A DNA stretch of 64,000 nucleotides from Trueperella pecoris (GTDB lineage: Bacteria > Actinomycetota > Actinomycetes > Actinomycetales > Actinomycetaceae): NCBI RefSeq assembly GCF_014926385.1, contig NZ_CP053291.1, positions 2,046,001 to 2,110,000 of the forward strand, in the 5' to 3' direction. Every line of letters starts with the position of its first letter. Positions within the stretch are counted from its first letter, which is position 1. The notes below the pieces were generated by a model. That model did no database searches and was not told the origin of the DNA. It was given only the letters and a program-made list of their open reading frames with translations. Shown here in pieces: positions 8,072 to 16,500 of the stretch. The position numbers were made by a program, and so were the translations under genes.

Positions 8072-9562
8072 ATGATTGAAGAACATCGCCGCGTTTATCA
8101 GGCCGTTGATGCCCTCGTGGACTACGCCAAGGCCCACCTCGAGCTCGACCCGGCTAATGAGGATTGGGCACGCAACCAGATTCTGGGCATGTTTGGGTTA
8201 AATTCCTATGAGCCTACGGGGGCTCAGGGTGCCGACCACGCGCGGCCCGACGCTTTGCTTCAGGAGTTCGCCGATGCTTGCATCGCAGCGAGCTTGATCG
8301 AGGAAGGCGAGGCCGAATCGCGTTGCGATCAGGCGATGGGCTACCTGACTCTCATCCCCTCTCAGCTTCAGGCGCGATTCGCCGAGGAAAAGGTTGCCCG
8401 CGGCGGCTCGCATGCCATGGCCTGGCTGTATGACTATTCGATCCGTTCCAACTACGTTCGCCGCGCTGTCTTGGATCGCAACCCGCGCTTCGAGGCCCGC
8501 GGTCTTATCATCACCATTAACAAGGCCAAGCCCGAGTTTAAGGACCCGAAGAAGGCGGCTGCGGGCAACGCCGTCGCGGGCGGATACCCGCGGTGCTCGA
8601 TCTGCCATGAGAACGAAGGCTTCGCGGGCCGAGTGAAGTTCACTCTTCGGACGGTCCCGCTCAAGATGGGTGAGGAAGACTGGTTCTGGCAGTACTCTCC
8701 TTACGGCTACCTCTACGAGCACGGAATCGCCGTCAACCGCCTCCACACGCCGATGCACGTGGACGAGGACGCATTCCGGCAACTCATTAGTTTCGTTGAC
8801 CAGTACCCAGATCTGTTTATCGGTTGCAACGCCGCGCTCCCCCGCATCGGCGGCTCCGTCCTCGGCCACGATCACTACCAGGCCGGCGGTGAACTGCTGC
8901 CCATGCACAAGGCCGGCTCCTGGAGGCAGCTGCGCGACCCGCATTTCCCCCAGGCGGACGTTGAAGTGCTCGACTGGCATAACACCGCCGTACGTGTGGT
9001 CAGCGACGACGCCGACGCCGTGATCGCGATCTGCAACAAGATCCACAACGCATGGGTGTCCTACACCAACGAAGAGCTCGGCATCATCGCCCACGACGCC
9101 GAGGGGATCCATTCGGCGACCTCCCCCACGGTGATCCGTACCGAGCGTGGATACGAAATGTCGATCATCTTGCGTTCGAACATCACCAGTGACGAGTTCC
9201 CGGCCGGCGTTTTCCATGCTCATCCGGAATTCCACGCCGTCAAGCAAGAATCCATCGGCCTGATCGAAGCCCAAGGCCTGTTCATCCTCCCCGGGCGCCT
9301 CGACCACGAGCTCGGCCTCATCGCCGACGCCATCGAGGCCGGCGCGGATCTCCCCAACGAGCTGGAGCAGTTCCGCCTCCTGTTCGAGGAGACAAAGGCG
9401 CTCCTAGCTGGCAGCGCGGATCGTGCCGCGATCGATGCCGCAATCCGCGACGAGCTGGGAAGTATCTGCGAGCGGATCCTCCACAACACGGCCGTATTCA
9501 AGGACAAGGATCAGACGGTTCGCTTCCTCCTCAACCTCGGCTTCGAAGCCGAGGCACTTTAA
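8072..9562 (+). CDS. galT2: UDP-glucose--hexose-1-phosphate uridylyltransferase, GalT class 2
   Basis: GalT2 transfers UMP between UDP-glucose and galactose 1-phosphate or an N-acetylhexosamine 1-phosphate, moving the phosphorylase products into nucleotide-sugar pools. At 496 residues it matches the long Gram-positive class. N-terminal domain motifs include PRCSICHENEGFAGR, and the active-site region reads GGSVLGHDHYQ near residue 270. GAGGA stands 9 nt before ATG 8072. It is the last gene of the operon, equivalent to bifidobacterial lnpC. The epimerase (lnpD/galE) that completes the cycle is not in this window, but galK is found at 21.5 kb. Confidence 0.92.
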   Translation: MIEEHRRVYQAVDALVDYAKAHLELDPANEDWARNQILGMFGLNSYEPTGAQGADHARPDALLQEFADACIAASLIEEGEAESRCDQAMGYLTLIPSQLQARFAEEKVARGGSHAMAWLYDYSIRSNYVRRAVLDRNPRFEARGLIITINKAKPEFKDPKKAAAGNAVAGGYPRCSICHENEGFAGRVKFTLRTVPLKMGEEDWFWQYSPYGYLYEHGIAVNRLHTPMHVDEDAFRQLISFVDQYPDLFIGCNAALPRIGGSVLGHDHYQAGGELLPMHKAGSWRQLRDPHFPQADVEVLDWHNTAVRVVSDDADAVIAICNKIHNAWVSYTNEELGIIAHDAEGIHSATSPTVIRTERGYEMSIILRSNITSDEFPAGVFHAHPEFHAVKQESIGLIEAQGLFILPGRLDHELGLIADAIEAGADLPNELEQFRLLFEETKALLAGSADRAAIDAAIRDELGSICERILHNTAVFKDKDQTVRFLLNLGFEAEAL

Positions 9563-9565
9563 CCG

Positions 9566-9679
9566 CCCGGCGTTGTTCGGTGTACAAATATGGACCGATC
9601 TTGCTATATGCGAAGATCGGTCCATATTTGTACATCGAACGCCATAGTTTCCGCTAGAGCGTCACCCCGTCTTCATCAC
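9566..9679. repeat. Palindromic repeat element, family 1, copy 1
   Basis: This 114-bp unit matches 10372-10485 almost throughout. Its core is a hairpin with 26-bp arms (9575-9600 and 9615-9640, one mismatch) and a 14-nt loop. The arms share the core AAATATGGACCGATC. A conserved non-palindromic 3' flank includes TAGTTTCCGCTAGAGCGTCAC. It begins 4 bp after the galT2 stop, so its hairpin may also end the operon transcript. It has the size and shape of a MITE or REP-like element; no transposase gene is nearby. Confidence 0.85.
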
Positions 9680-9821
9680 GAGCAAATTTCGCCGTCGAGT
9701 TTGACTCGTGTTTACTCCGCCCCATGTAGTTCCATGCCCGAATTCCAAGAGCTATCAAGGCAATTGCTAGCACTAGGGACAAGACGATTGAAACAATTGA
9801 CCATACCGCCGCTGGTGTCAT
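9654..9821 (-). CDS. Small single-span membrane protein, hypothetical
   Basis: This 55-residue protein is mostly one membrane helix (VWSIVSIVLSLVLAIALIALGI) followed by a short charged tail ending DEDGVTL. ATG 9821 is preceded by GGGAG about 9 nt away. The last codons and stop lie inside repeat copy 1, and the same tail (DEDGVTL and stop) can be read from copy 2 at 10458-10485. The tail is therefore part of the repeated unit. I do not recognise the family. It may be a real small protein, or an ORF belonging to the element. Confidence 0.45.
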   Translation of the reverse strand: MTPAAVWSIVSIVLSLVLAIALIALGIRAWNYMGRSKHESNSTAKFARDEDGVTL

Positions 9822-10160
9822 TTCTTTCTCCCTTCTACCTAATTGTGTGTTGTCCAGGCCTGAGATCCTGAGACATTGACCTGCATCCGCGCAGTCCACC
9901 CAAGAGGAAATCCCCTAAATGCAACATCGAGATCAGATGACAAACGCGTCGTTGCGTTTGATGGCATCATCATAACATCTGCTGACATACCGTGGAGCTG
10001 TTATCACAGAAATGCGATTTGCTTGCGGCCTCCCGTGTCGAACGACATGGTTTCAGCTAAGAGGTCTCGTTATGTGTACCGGCAAATGCGCGGAGTACGG
10101 GTTTGTATCTCATGATCCGCCACTGAACATAACATGCCGACCTGGGTGTCACCCGCAGGC
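9822..10160. other. Intergenic stretch, no supported gene
   Basis: This interval between the small membrane protein and the ABC relic is locally richer in A+T than its surroundings. I found no start site with a good ribosome site, no recognisable protein and no clear RNA structure. It may be remains of the gene now surviving only at 10161-10371. Confidence 0.4.
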
Positions 10161-10371
10161 CTAGCGCGTTATCTTCCAGCCCGACGCGAGCTCCCGGTTC
10201 TGCCAGAATTTTCGGTAAAAACCATCGACGCCCACCAGCTCCTCATGCGTGCCCACCTAGGCAGCCTGCCCGCGGTCATTGAGCACAACTATCTGTTCGG
10301 CGGCGGTGACTATGTTGAGCTTGTGCGCGATCACTAAGACTGTGGACTCCTGCCGCAAATTATCGAACGCA
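10161..10371 (-). pseudogene. 3' remnant of an ABC exporter ATPase/permease gene
   Basis: Reading the minus strand gives the C-terminal end of an ABC exporter nucleotide-binding domain: ESTVLVIAHKLNIVTAAEQ contains the switch histidine, followed by IVVLND, then GTHEELV and a terminal tail ending at a stop at 10163-10161. An in-frame TAG at 10259-10257 interrupts it between NDRGQAA and GTHEELV. The 5' side stops where repeat copy 2 begins. No Walker A, Walker B or membrane domain remains, so this is a non-functional relic cut off at the repeat. Confidence 0.8.
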
Positions 10372-10485
10372 CCCGGCGTTGTTCGATGTAGAAATATGGA
10401 CCGATCTTCGTATATAGCAAGATCGGTCCATATTTCTGCATCGAACGCCATAGTTTCCGCTAGAGCGTCACTCCGTCTTCATCAC
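10372..10485. repeat. Palindromic repeat element, family 1, copy 2
   Basis: This is the second copy of the 114-bp unit at 9566-9679. Its 26-bp arms are 10381-10406 and 10421-10446, with one G-U-compatible mismatch. The 14-nt loop (10407-10420) matches the reverse complement of the copy-1 loop at 13 of 14 positions but the direct sequence at only 9, so the loop looks inverted relative to copy 1. It abuts the ABC relic on one side and ends 7 bp from the stop of the GH4 gene on the other. Confidence 0.85.
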
Positions 10486-10492
10486 AAATGAA

Positions 10493-11854
10493 CTAGGCGA
10501 ACACCCGCGCAATGTCCGGATTCGCCCGCATGTAGGCATCGAGCACCTCGCGCGCCACGTCGATGGAGTCGACTAGCGGGTGACTCGCCAATGCCTTCCA
10601 CGCGATTTCCCGATCGCCTGCCAGTGCCGCGTCGATGACAAGCTCCTCGCAGGCCTTGACGGACGCCATGAGCCCTAGTTCCGGGCCACTCACACGGGCG
10701 GGCCGCTGCGGATGAATGCCCAGGGCATCCACGCGGCACGGTACTTCCACGATCGCGTCCGCCCGCAGCTCCGGTATGAGAAGGCCGTTGTCGGCGACGT
10801 CGTCGGCATCCGAATTCCCGACCCCCAAGATCATCAACCCGCTGCTCTCTGCGCCACTGCTTTGCCCATCACTGCTCAGCGCGTTGATGAGTTCGAGGGC
10901 CACGCGCTGATAGCCGCCTTCTATGCCCTCGTCCGGGCGCTCTTCGCCTTCTTGGCGTGCCTCGGCCATGTAGGTGGCGTTACGCTCGGCGTCCGCCTCC
11001 TGCCATAGCCGGCCCGCCTGGTCGGGAAACGCTGAGGCGGCCTCGTAGAAGTGACCCTGTTGCTTGACGAGGAATTCCCCGCGCGTCTGGCCGTGCCGCA
11101 GGCGCTCCACGATCTCGCGGTTCTTGTAGTAGTAATACAGGTACTCGTTGGGCATGTGCCCGAGCGCACGGATCCACTGCGCCCCGATGACCTGCGTCTC
11201 TTCCATTCTTCCCAGCATGGCGTCATCGGCCAACAGCTCGGGCAGGCGATCGGTCCCGCCCACCACCATCGTGCGCAACCAGCCAAGGTGATTGAGGCCC
11301 ACATAGTCGTATTCGGCCTCACCTTCGTCGATGCCGAGCACGTGTATGACTCGCCGCACCATCCCGATGGGGGTATCGCATATTCCCACGACCCGCGGGT
11401 AGACCGTTCGCATAGCTTGGGTAATGATGCCGGCCGGATTCGTAAAGTTCAGCACCCACGCGCTCGGGGCGAGCTCGGCAACAGCCCTGGCCAGCCGGAG
11501 TGCCTCGGGAATCTGCCGGAAGGCGAAGGCATAGCCGGCGATACCCACGGTTTCTTGGCCGAGGATGCCTCGGGAGAGGGCCTCGCGCTCGTCAATGACC
11601 CGCCCGCACGCGCCCGACACCCGCATCGCGGAGAAAACATAGTCCGCCCCGCTCACGGCTCCTTCCAACGACGTCGTGACGGTCACCGCCCCGATAGCTG
11701 CGCTCATATCCAGCTGGTCGAGCACATTGCGCATGACCTCGAGGCGCGCCTGGTCGACGTCGTAGAGGCAAAGCTCGTCAAGCTGACCAGTCTGGAACAC
11801 GGATGCAATGTGCGGGACGCGGAAGCCTCCTCCGCCAACCAACGTCAATTTCAT
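10493..11854 (-). CDS. 6-phospho-glycosidase, GH4 (probably 6-phospho-beta-glucosidase)
   Basis: GH4 enzymes hydrolyse phosphorylated disaccharides by an NAD-dependent redox mechanism with a bound divalent metal. The 453-residue protein opens with the Rossmann motif LVGGGGFRVP. It has NFTNPAG and the metal-ligand segments GICDTPIG (Cys) and GLNHLGW (His). The similarity is nearest the 6-phospho-beta-glucosidase branch, but specificity within GH4 is hard to call. AGGAGG precedes ATG 11854. No PTS gene is adjacent, so the source of the phosphorylated substrate is unclear. It is divergent from the PfkB kinase, and repeat copy 2 is 7 bp beyond its stop. Confidence 0.85.
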   Translation of the reverse strand: MKLTLVGGGGFRVPHIASVFQTGQLDELCLYDVDQARLEVMRNVLDQLDMSAAIGAVTVTTSLEGAVSGADYVFSAMRVSGACGRVIDEREALSRGILGQETVGIAGYAFAFRQIPEALRLARAVAELAPSAWVLNFTNPAGIITQAMRTVYPRVVGICDTPIGMVRRVIHVLGIDEGEAEYDYVGLNHLGWLRTMVVGGTDRLPELLADDAMLGRMEETQVIGAQWIRALGHMPNEYLYYYYKNREIVERLRHGQTRGEFLVKQQGHFYEAASAFPDQAGRLWQEADAERNATYMAEARQEGEERPDEGIEGGYQRVALELINALSSDGQSSGAESSGLMILGVGNSDADDVADNGLLIPELRADAIVEVPCRVDALGIHPQRPARVSGPELGLMASVKACEELVIDAALAGDREIAWKALASHPLVDSIDVAREVLDAYMRANPDIARVFA

Positions 11855-11871
11855 GTTGACCTCCTGCCTTT

Positions 11872-11913
11872 AGCCTAGCCGCCACACCTGCAGCATCGGT
11901 GAGCGACTAGGCT
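11872..11913. promoter_or_regulatory. Divergent pair of TAGGCT -10 boxes
   Basis: TAGGCT occurs on the plus strand at 11908-11913, six bases before the GTG of the kinase, and on the minus strand at 11877-11872, upstream of the GH4 gene. The plus-strand spacing fits a leaderless transcript beginning at the start codon; the minus-strand promoter gives a short leader that includes the GH4 ribosome site. Confidence 0.5.
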
Positions 11914-11919
11914 GGAGGC

Positions 11920-12912
11920 GTGGTTAGTGTTCTTGCGGTGGGGCCCTTGTTCCTTGATGTGATCCAGTATGGCCTCGAGCACGCTCCGCGCCCCGGCGAG
12001 GAGCAGTGGGTCGGCGGCGGTGACATCATGGCTGGCGGAGTGGCCAACCAGGCGGTGGCGTGTGCGAGATTAGGGCTCGAGGTGAGCCTGGTGACCCGCG
12101 TGGGGGCCGATCGTGCGGGCCGTTTTGTGGCCGGCCTCTTGGCCGAGGAGAACATCTCGCTCGAAGGCACGAGGCGTGAGGGCATCCAGTCGGTGACCGT
12201 TTCTCAGGTCTTCGACGGCGACCGGGCCTTCACCAGCTACGGCGCTGCGAACATCCCGCAACCTCCCAGTGACGCGCCTGCCCCAGATTTCTTCCTCGCC
12301 TCGGTCGGTGAACTGCCCGACCCGGCGTTGTTGCATCGTTGGCGCGACGCCGGCTGCACGGTTATCGCCGACGCCGCCTGGGATCCGACGGGCCGCTGGG
12401 ATGCCGCGGATCTTGCCCCGCTCGCGAGCGCCGACATCTTTGTTCCCAACGACGCCGAGGCGCTGGCCTACACCCGGCGCGCAAGCGTTCACGACGCCGC
12501 CCGCGCGCTACTCGAGCTGGTCCCGAACGTCGTCGTCACGCGCGGGGCCAGGGGCGTGTTGGTCGCCAGCCGCGCGGTGGCCGATCTTGTGGAACTTCCG
12601 GCCATCGCCGTCGAGGCTATCGACACGACGGGAGCCGGCGATTCGTTCACGGCTGGCGTGGTCCGTGGCCTTGCCGCGGGGGCACCGCTCGCCGAGGCCG
12701 CGATCCTTGGGCAGGTCGCCGCCGCCTGGACGGTCCAGCGGCTGGGCGGTTCAGCCTCGGCGCCGCGCGTTCATGACCTCCTCGACTGGGCGGGCCGCTC
12801 CCTGACATGGGCGCAGCCCAGGCCGAAAGAGGGTGCGGGCGCTGCCGGCCTGCCCGACCCGGCGGGCGTCATCACCAAGTGGCTGAAGGCCCCGCCTGCG
12901 CGCTCGCGCTAG
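11920..12912 (+). CDS. PfkB/ribokinase-family sugar kinase
   Basis: This cytoplasmic kinase phosphorylates a sugar with ATP; the exact sugar is unknown. The 330-residue protein has the N-terminal PfkB signature around GGDIMAGGVANQAVACARLG and the C-terminal anion-hole and catalytic-base motif DTTGAGDSFTAG near residue 245. GTG 11920 lies six bases after a TAGGCT box and its only purine tract is too close to act as a ribosome site, suggesting a leaderless mRNA. Its stop overlaps the stop of the ribose-type binding protein on the other strand by 4 bp. The neighbouring importer makes a ribokinase-like role plausible. A Pro/Ala-rich tail follows the domain. Confidence 0.82.
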   Translation: MVSVLAVGPLFLDVIQYGLEHAPRPGEEQWVGGGDIMAGGVANQAVACARLGLEVSLVTRVGADRAGRFVAGLLAEENISLEGTRREGIQSVTVSQVFDGDRAFTSYGAANIPQPPSDAPAPDFFLASVGELPDPALLHRWRDAGCTVIADAAWDPTGRWDAADLAPLASADIFVPNDAEALAYTRRASVHDAARALLELVPNVVVTRGARGVLVASRAVADLVELPAIAVEAIDTTGAGDSFTAGVVRGLAAGAPLAEAAILGQVAAAWTVQRLGGSASAPRVHDLLDWAGRSLTWAQPRPKEGAGAAGLPDPAGVITKWLKAPPARSR

Positions 12913-13874
12913 TCGTAGACCGCCTTTTGGATATCGGGGTCGTCGAGGTTGGTGGCGTCGTACCAGTAGAAGCCGGAGTCAATCTTCGGCTCGATAGCGT
13001 CCCCACGCGCGGCGGCCACGGCCCGCTCCACCGCGATGTAGCCCATCTGGTAGGGGTTTTGCGTCACGGATCCGGCCATCACGCCGTCGCGAATCAGCCC
13101 GATCTGCACGGCGCCCGAGTCGAACCCGATCACTGTCGCCTTCGCGCCCGCGCGGCGGACGGTTTGGGCGGCCGCAACCGCGCCGTCGTCGTCGGTGGCG
13201 AAAAGCCCCGAGAGGTCCGGGTGGGCCTGGATGATGGCCGAGGCCTGCTGTTCGGCCTTGGCCTGGTCGGAATCGTTGTATTGGACGTCGACTACCTCGA
13301 CGCCGGGCGCGTTCTCGGCGAGCCAGTCGATGAAGCCGTCGCGGCGATCCGTGCCGGTGACCGAGGTCGACGACTGGGCGAGGATGGCGACCTTGCCCTT
13401 CCCGCCGAGGATCTCAGCCATGTGCTTGGCGGCCTCAGCGGCGGCGGCGCGATTATCCGTGGCGACCGTAGTGACGGGAATGTCCGAGCCGGGCACGCCC
13501 GAGTCGAAGGCCACCACAGGAATGCCCGAGTCCACAAATTGTTGCAGCGCGACGACCGACGCTGAGGAGTCGAGAGCGGCAAACACGAACGCATCAGGGT
13601 GTTGAACGTGTGCCAGGTTGATTTGGTCGACTTGGCGGACGACGTCGGACTCTGTATCCGGCCCGGAGAACGTCACGTCGACCCCGAGGTCTACCCCGGC
13701 AGCCAGGGCGCCGGCCTTGACGGTGGCCCAGAAGGGGCTGGCGTATCCTTTGGCGACGACGGCGATGTCGATGCGTCCGTCCGATGCTGAGAGGCGTTCA
13801 CCGAGCCCGGAGCAGCCCGTCAGGCCAAGGGCGAGGGTGCAGGCGAAAACCGCAACTGCGAGTTTGCGTTTCAT
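12909..13874 (-). CDS. Ribose-type sugar ABC transporter substrate-binding lipoprotein
   Basis: This is a periplasmic-binding-protein-4 (RbsB-type) lipoprotein of 321 residues, the capture component of the importer at 12909-16442. The signal peptide ends in the lipobox LGLTGC. The mature part shows AVVAKGYASPFWATVKAG, the hinge region GIPVVAFDSGV and GFDSGAVQIG in the C-lobe. It overlaps the permease gene by 4 nt (ATGA). The substrate is probably a monosaccharide, but it could be ribose, xylose, galactose or a polyol. Its stop overlaps the convergent kinase stop, leaving no room for a terminator between the two operons. Confidence 0.88.
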   Translation of the reverse strand: MKRKLAVAVFACTLALGLTGCSGLGERLSASDGRIDIAVVAKGYASPFWATVKAGALAAGVDLGVDVTFSGPDTESDVVRQVDQINLAHVQHPDAFVFAALDSSASVVALQQFVDSGIPVVAFDSGVPGSDIPVTTVATDNRAAAAEAAKHMAEILGGKGKVAILAQSSTSVTGTDRRDGFIDWLAENAPGVEVVDVQYNDSDQAKAEQQASAIIQAHPDLSGLFATDDDGAVAAAQTVRRAGAKATVIGFDSGAVQIGLIRDGVMAGSVTQNPYQMGYIAVERAVAAARGDAIEPKIDSGFYWYDATNLDDPDIQKAVYD

Positions 13875-14917
13875 GCGATCTCCTTGGCGGGGCGGCGGCG
13901 CACGTCGAGGAACACGGCGATGAGCACGATGATCCCGAGCAGAATCTTCTGGTTTTGGTCAGAGATGCCGAGGTGGACCGCGCCGTTGCGGATGGTGGCA
14001 ATGAGGATTGCTCCCACGACCGAGCCGAAGACAGAAGCTTTTCCGCCGCGCAGCGAGGCTCCACCAAGGACAGCGGCCGCGATGGCGTACATCTCATAGG
14101 ACTGGCCCACGTCCGGCTTACCGGAGGCGAGGCGGGAGGCCATGAGGACGCCGGCGAGGCCGGTGAACGTGCCTGCAAGTGCATAAATCCGCCACTTCCA
14201 CCGCTGGACGCTGACGCCGGAGAGCTCAGTGGCCTCCTCATTGGACCCCATGGCAAGGGCGTAGCGCCCGATGAGTGTGTGCTTGAGGAGGAAGTGCGCG
14301 GCGAGAGCCGCGAGGATACACAGGTAGATGGCGTTGGTCAGGCCGAGGGTCTTGCCGTTGCCGAGCTCGAGGAAGGCGCCATATTCGTTGAGCGGGATGG
14401 AGGAGGTCCCGGTGATTGACAGCGCGGCGCCCCAAGCGACGAGCATCATGGCCAGCGTGGCGACCATCGGCTGCATGTTGAGTTTGGCGACGAGGAAGCC
14501 GTTCGCGACGCCGAGCGCCAAGCCAGCGACGATACCTGCGATGACGCCGGCGACGATGGCAAGCCACATGGGTCCTCCGACGTTGGTCATCACGAGAGCG
14601 GCGATCACGCCGGTGAAGGCCATGCCGAAGCCGGGGGTGAGGTCGATGCCGCCGGTGGCGATGACGAAGGTCAGGCCGAGGGCGAGCAGGATGTAAACCG
14701 AGGCATCCAGCAGCAGCGCGGAGATGTTGCCGAGGTCAAGGAAGTAGGGGCTGACCACGGAGAAAATGAGCAGAAGCGCGAGCTCCGAGACGACGATGAG
14801 GAATTGCGGAGGGTGCTTCGCATATAGGCTACTCAGCCAACCAATCGGACTACTGGGGCGCGGTGCTTGAGTGCGCGCCTGCGAGCTGGCCGCCTCATCA
14901 ATGTTGATTGCGTTCAT
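13871..14917 (-). CDS. Ribose-type sugar ABC transporter permease
   Basis: This RbsC-like permease of 348 residues has about eight to ten membrane helices. A polar tail of some 45 residues rich in Ala/Pro/Ser precedes the first helix (FLIVVSELALLLIFSVVSPY). Family motifs include ATGGIDLTPG, which resembles the G-GIDLS segment of RbsC, and VLGGASLRGGKASVFGSVVG. AGGAG stands 5 nt before ATG 14917 and overlaps the end of the ATPase gene. It should form a homodimer with the ATPase next to it. Confidence 0.92.
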   Translation of the reverse strand: MNAINIDEAASSQARTQAPRPSSPIGWLSSLYAKHPPQFLIVVSELALLLIFSVVSPYFLDLGNISALLLDASVYILLALGLTFVIATGGIDLTPGFGMAFTGVIAALVMTNVGGPMWLAIVAGVIAGIVAGLALGVANGFLVAKLNMQPMVATLAMMLVAWGAALSITGTSSIPLNEYGAFLELGNGKTLGLTNAIYLCILAALAAHFLLKHTLIGRYALAMGSNEEATELSGVSVQRWKWRIYALAGTFTGLAGVLMASRLASGKPDVGQSYEMYAIAAAVLGGASLRGGKASVFGSVVGAILIATIRNGAVHLGISDQNQKILLGIIVLIAVFLDVRRRPAKEIA

Positions 14918-14924
14918 TCTTCTC

Positions 14925-16442
14925 CTAAGCCTGCGCGCCGAAACGCGTTGCCAAATCCATGATGTTTTCTTGACTCGCCTCGGCGTTGAGCAGGGTTCCG
15001 GTGAGCCGTCCCTGGCACATGACGCCGATGCGGTGAGCTACCCGTTGCAGCTCGGCAATCTCCGAGGAGATCACGACGATGGCCTTGCCTTGCGCGGCGA
15101 GGTCCTCCATGAGGTGGTAGATGTCGTCTTTCGCCCCGACGTCGACCCCGCGGGTCGGTTCGTCGAAGATGAGGACGTCGCAGTCGCGGGCGATCCACTT
15201 GGCGATCACGACCTTTTGCTGGTTTCCGCCCGAGAGGTTCTTGACCTTTTGCTCAACGGACGGGGTGGCGATGGCGAGGGCTTTGACTGAGCGGGTGGCG
15301 GCGTCTGCGGCCGCCGAGTCGTCAACGACCCCACCCTTCGCCCAACGCGCCAGCGATGGCAGCGCCACGTTCTGCGCCACGGATTGGTCGAGGAGTAGCC
15401 CGTACTGCTTGCGGTCCTCGGACAGATAGCCGATGCCGGCACGGACCGCGGCCTCCACCGAGCTGGTGTCCACCGATTCTCCGTTCACGACGACGTCGCC
15501 ACGGCTCTTCGGGTCCGCCCCGACGATCGCCCGGGCGGCTTCCGTCCTGCCTGCACCGACGAGGCCGGCAAGCCCGAAGATCTCGCCCGGGTGGACGGCG
15601 AAGGACAGGTTCTCCACCGGGCCCGCGCTCAGGCCGCGGACCTCGAAAATCGGGGCGGTGGCCGCACCGGCAAGCAGACCAGGACGGTGAGTAGTTTCGA
15701 TGGCACGCCCCACCATGAGGTTAATCATCGCCTCCCGAGAAAGCTCCGTGGCCGGGTTGGTGGCGACCACTTTTCCGTCGCGCAGTACGGTCACGTGCGT
15801 GCACAGTTCTTGGATTTCTTCGAGGCGGTGGGAGATGTATATGACGGCCCGGCCGGCGCCGGGCGCTACGGCGTCGTTGGAGGCGGCGATAAACTCGCCT
15901 ACGACGCCGAAGAGCGTGGCCACTTCACGTTCTGAGAGCGCGGCGGTGGGCTCGTCCATAATGAGGATACGCGCATCGAGCGAAAGCGCTTTGGCAATTT
16001 CCACCATCTGCCGCCCCGCTACGGAGAGCCTGCCAAGCGGGGTGGTCGGATCGATGTGGAGACCAACCCGCGACAGGATATCACGGGCCCCGGCGATCAT
16101 CGCCGCGTCGTCGATGATAGGGCCGCGGCGCGGTTCACGGCCGAAGTAAATGTTTTGCGCCACGGAGAGGTCGGCCATGAGATTGAGTTCTTGATGGATA
16201 AGCGCAATACCGCGGCGTTGCGCCTCGCGTGGGCCTGAAAAATATACAGGCGCACCATCAAGAAGCACGTGACCTTCATCGGCCTGCGTGATGCCTGCAA
16301 GCACTTTCATGAGCGTCGATTTTCCCGCGCCATTTTCGCCCACGAGAGCGTGGACCTGTCCGGCGGCGAGATCAAAATCGACGCCGTCGAGCGCCTGCAC
16401 GCCGGGGTAGCGTTTACTGATTGATCGGGCTTGTAGAAGCAT
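14925..16442 (-). CDS. Ribose-type sugar ABC transporter ATP-binding protein
   Basis: This RbsA-like protein of 505 residues has two tandem ATPase domains. The first has Walker A GENGAGKSTLMKVL near residue 37, signature LSVAGRQMVEIAKAL and Walker B ILIMDEPTAAL. The second has a degenerate Walker A (GLVGAGRTEAAR), signature LSGGNQQKVVIAKWI and Walker B VLIFDEPTRGVD. This asymmetry is normal for the family. It is the first gene of the importer operon, 256 bp from the divergent GntR regulator. The stop is 7 nt from the permease start. Confidence 0.94.
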   Translation of the reverse strand: MLLQARSISKRYPGVQALDGVDFDLAAGQVHALVGENGAGKSTLMKVLAGITQADEGHVLLDGAPVYFSGPREAQRRGIALIHQELNLMADLSVAQNIYFGREPRRGPIIDDAAMIAGARDILSRVGLHIDPTTPLGRLSVAGRQMVEIAKALSLDARILIMDEPTAALSEREVATLFGVVGEFIAASNDAVAPGAGRAVIYISHRLEEIQELCTHVTVLRDGKVVATNPATELSREAMINLMVGRAIETTHRPGLLAGAATAPIFEVRGLSAGPVENLSFAVHPGEIFGLAGLVGAGRTEAARAIVGADPKSRGDVVVNGESVDTSSVEAAVRAGIGYLSEDRKQYGLLLDQSVAQNVALPSLARWAKGGVVDDSAAADAATRSVKALAIATPSVEQKVKNLSGGNQQKVVIAKWIARDCDVLIFDEPTRGVDVGAKDDIYHLMEDLAAQGKAIVVISSEIAELQRVAHRIGVMCQGRLTGTLLNAEASQENIMDLATRFGAQA

Positions 16443-16500
16443 GTCTGTCTTTTCCCAACTTTAGCGGGCGGCGAATCGACAACAGATAAGACCTTTCTTT

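Noticed and set aside
8198-9307. Open frame of 369 codons antisense to galT2
   Set aside because: It is a mirror of galT2 with no motif.
9876-10115. 79-codon plus-strand frame in the repeat-bounded interval
   Set aside because: No ribosome site, no family resemblance and atypical composition; treated as intergenic.
9566-10485. The two palindromic units as a possible CRISPR
   Set aside because: Only two copies, 806 bp apart, with no spacer periodicity and no cas genes.
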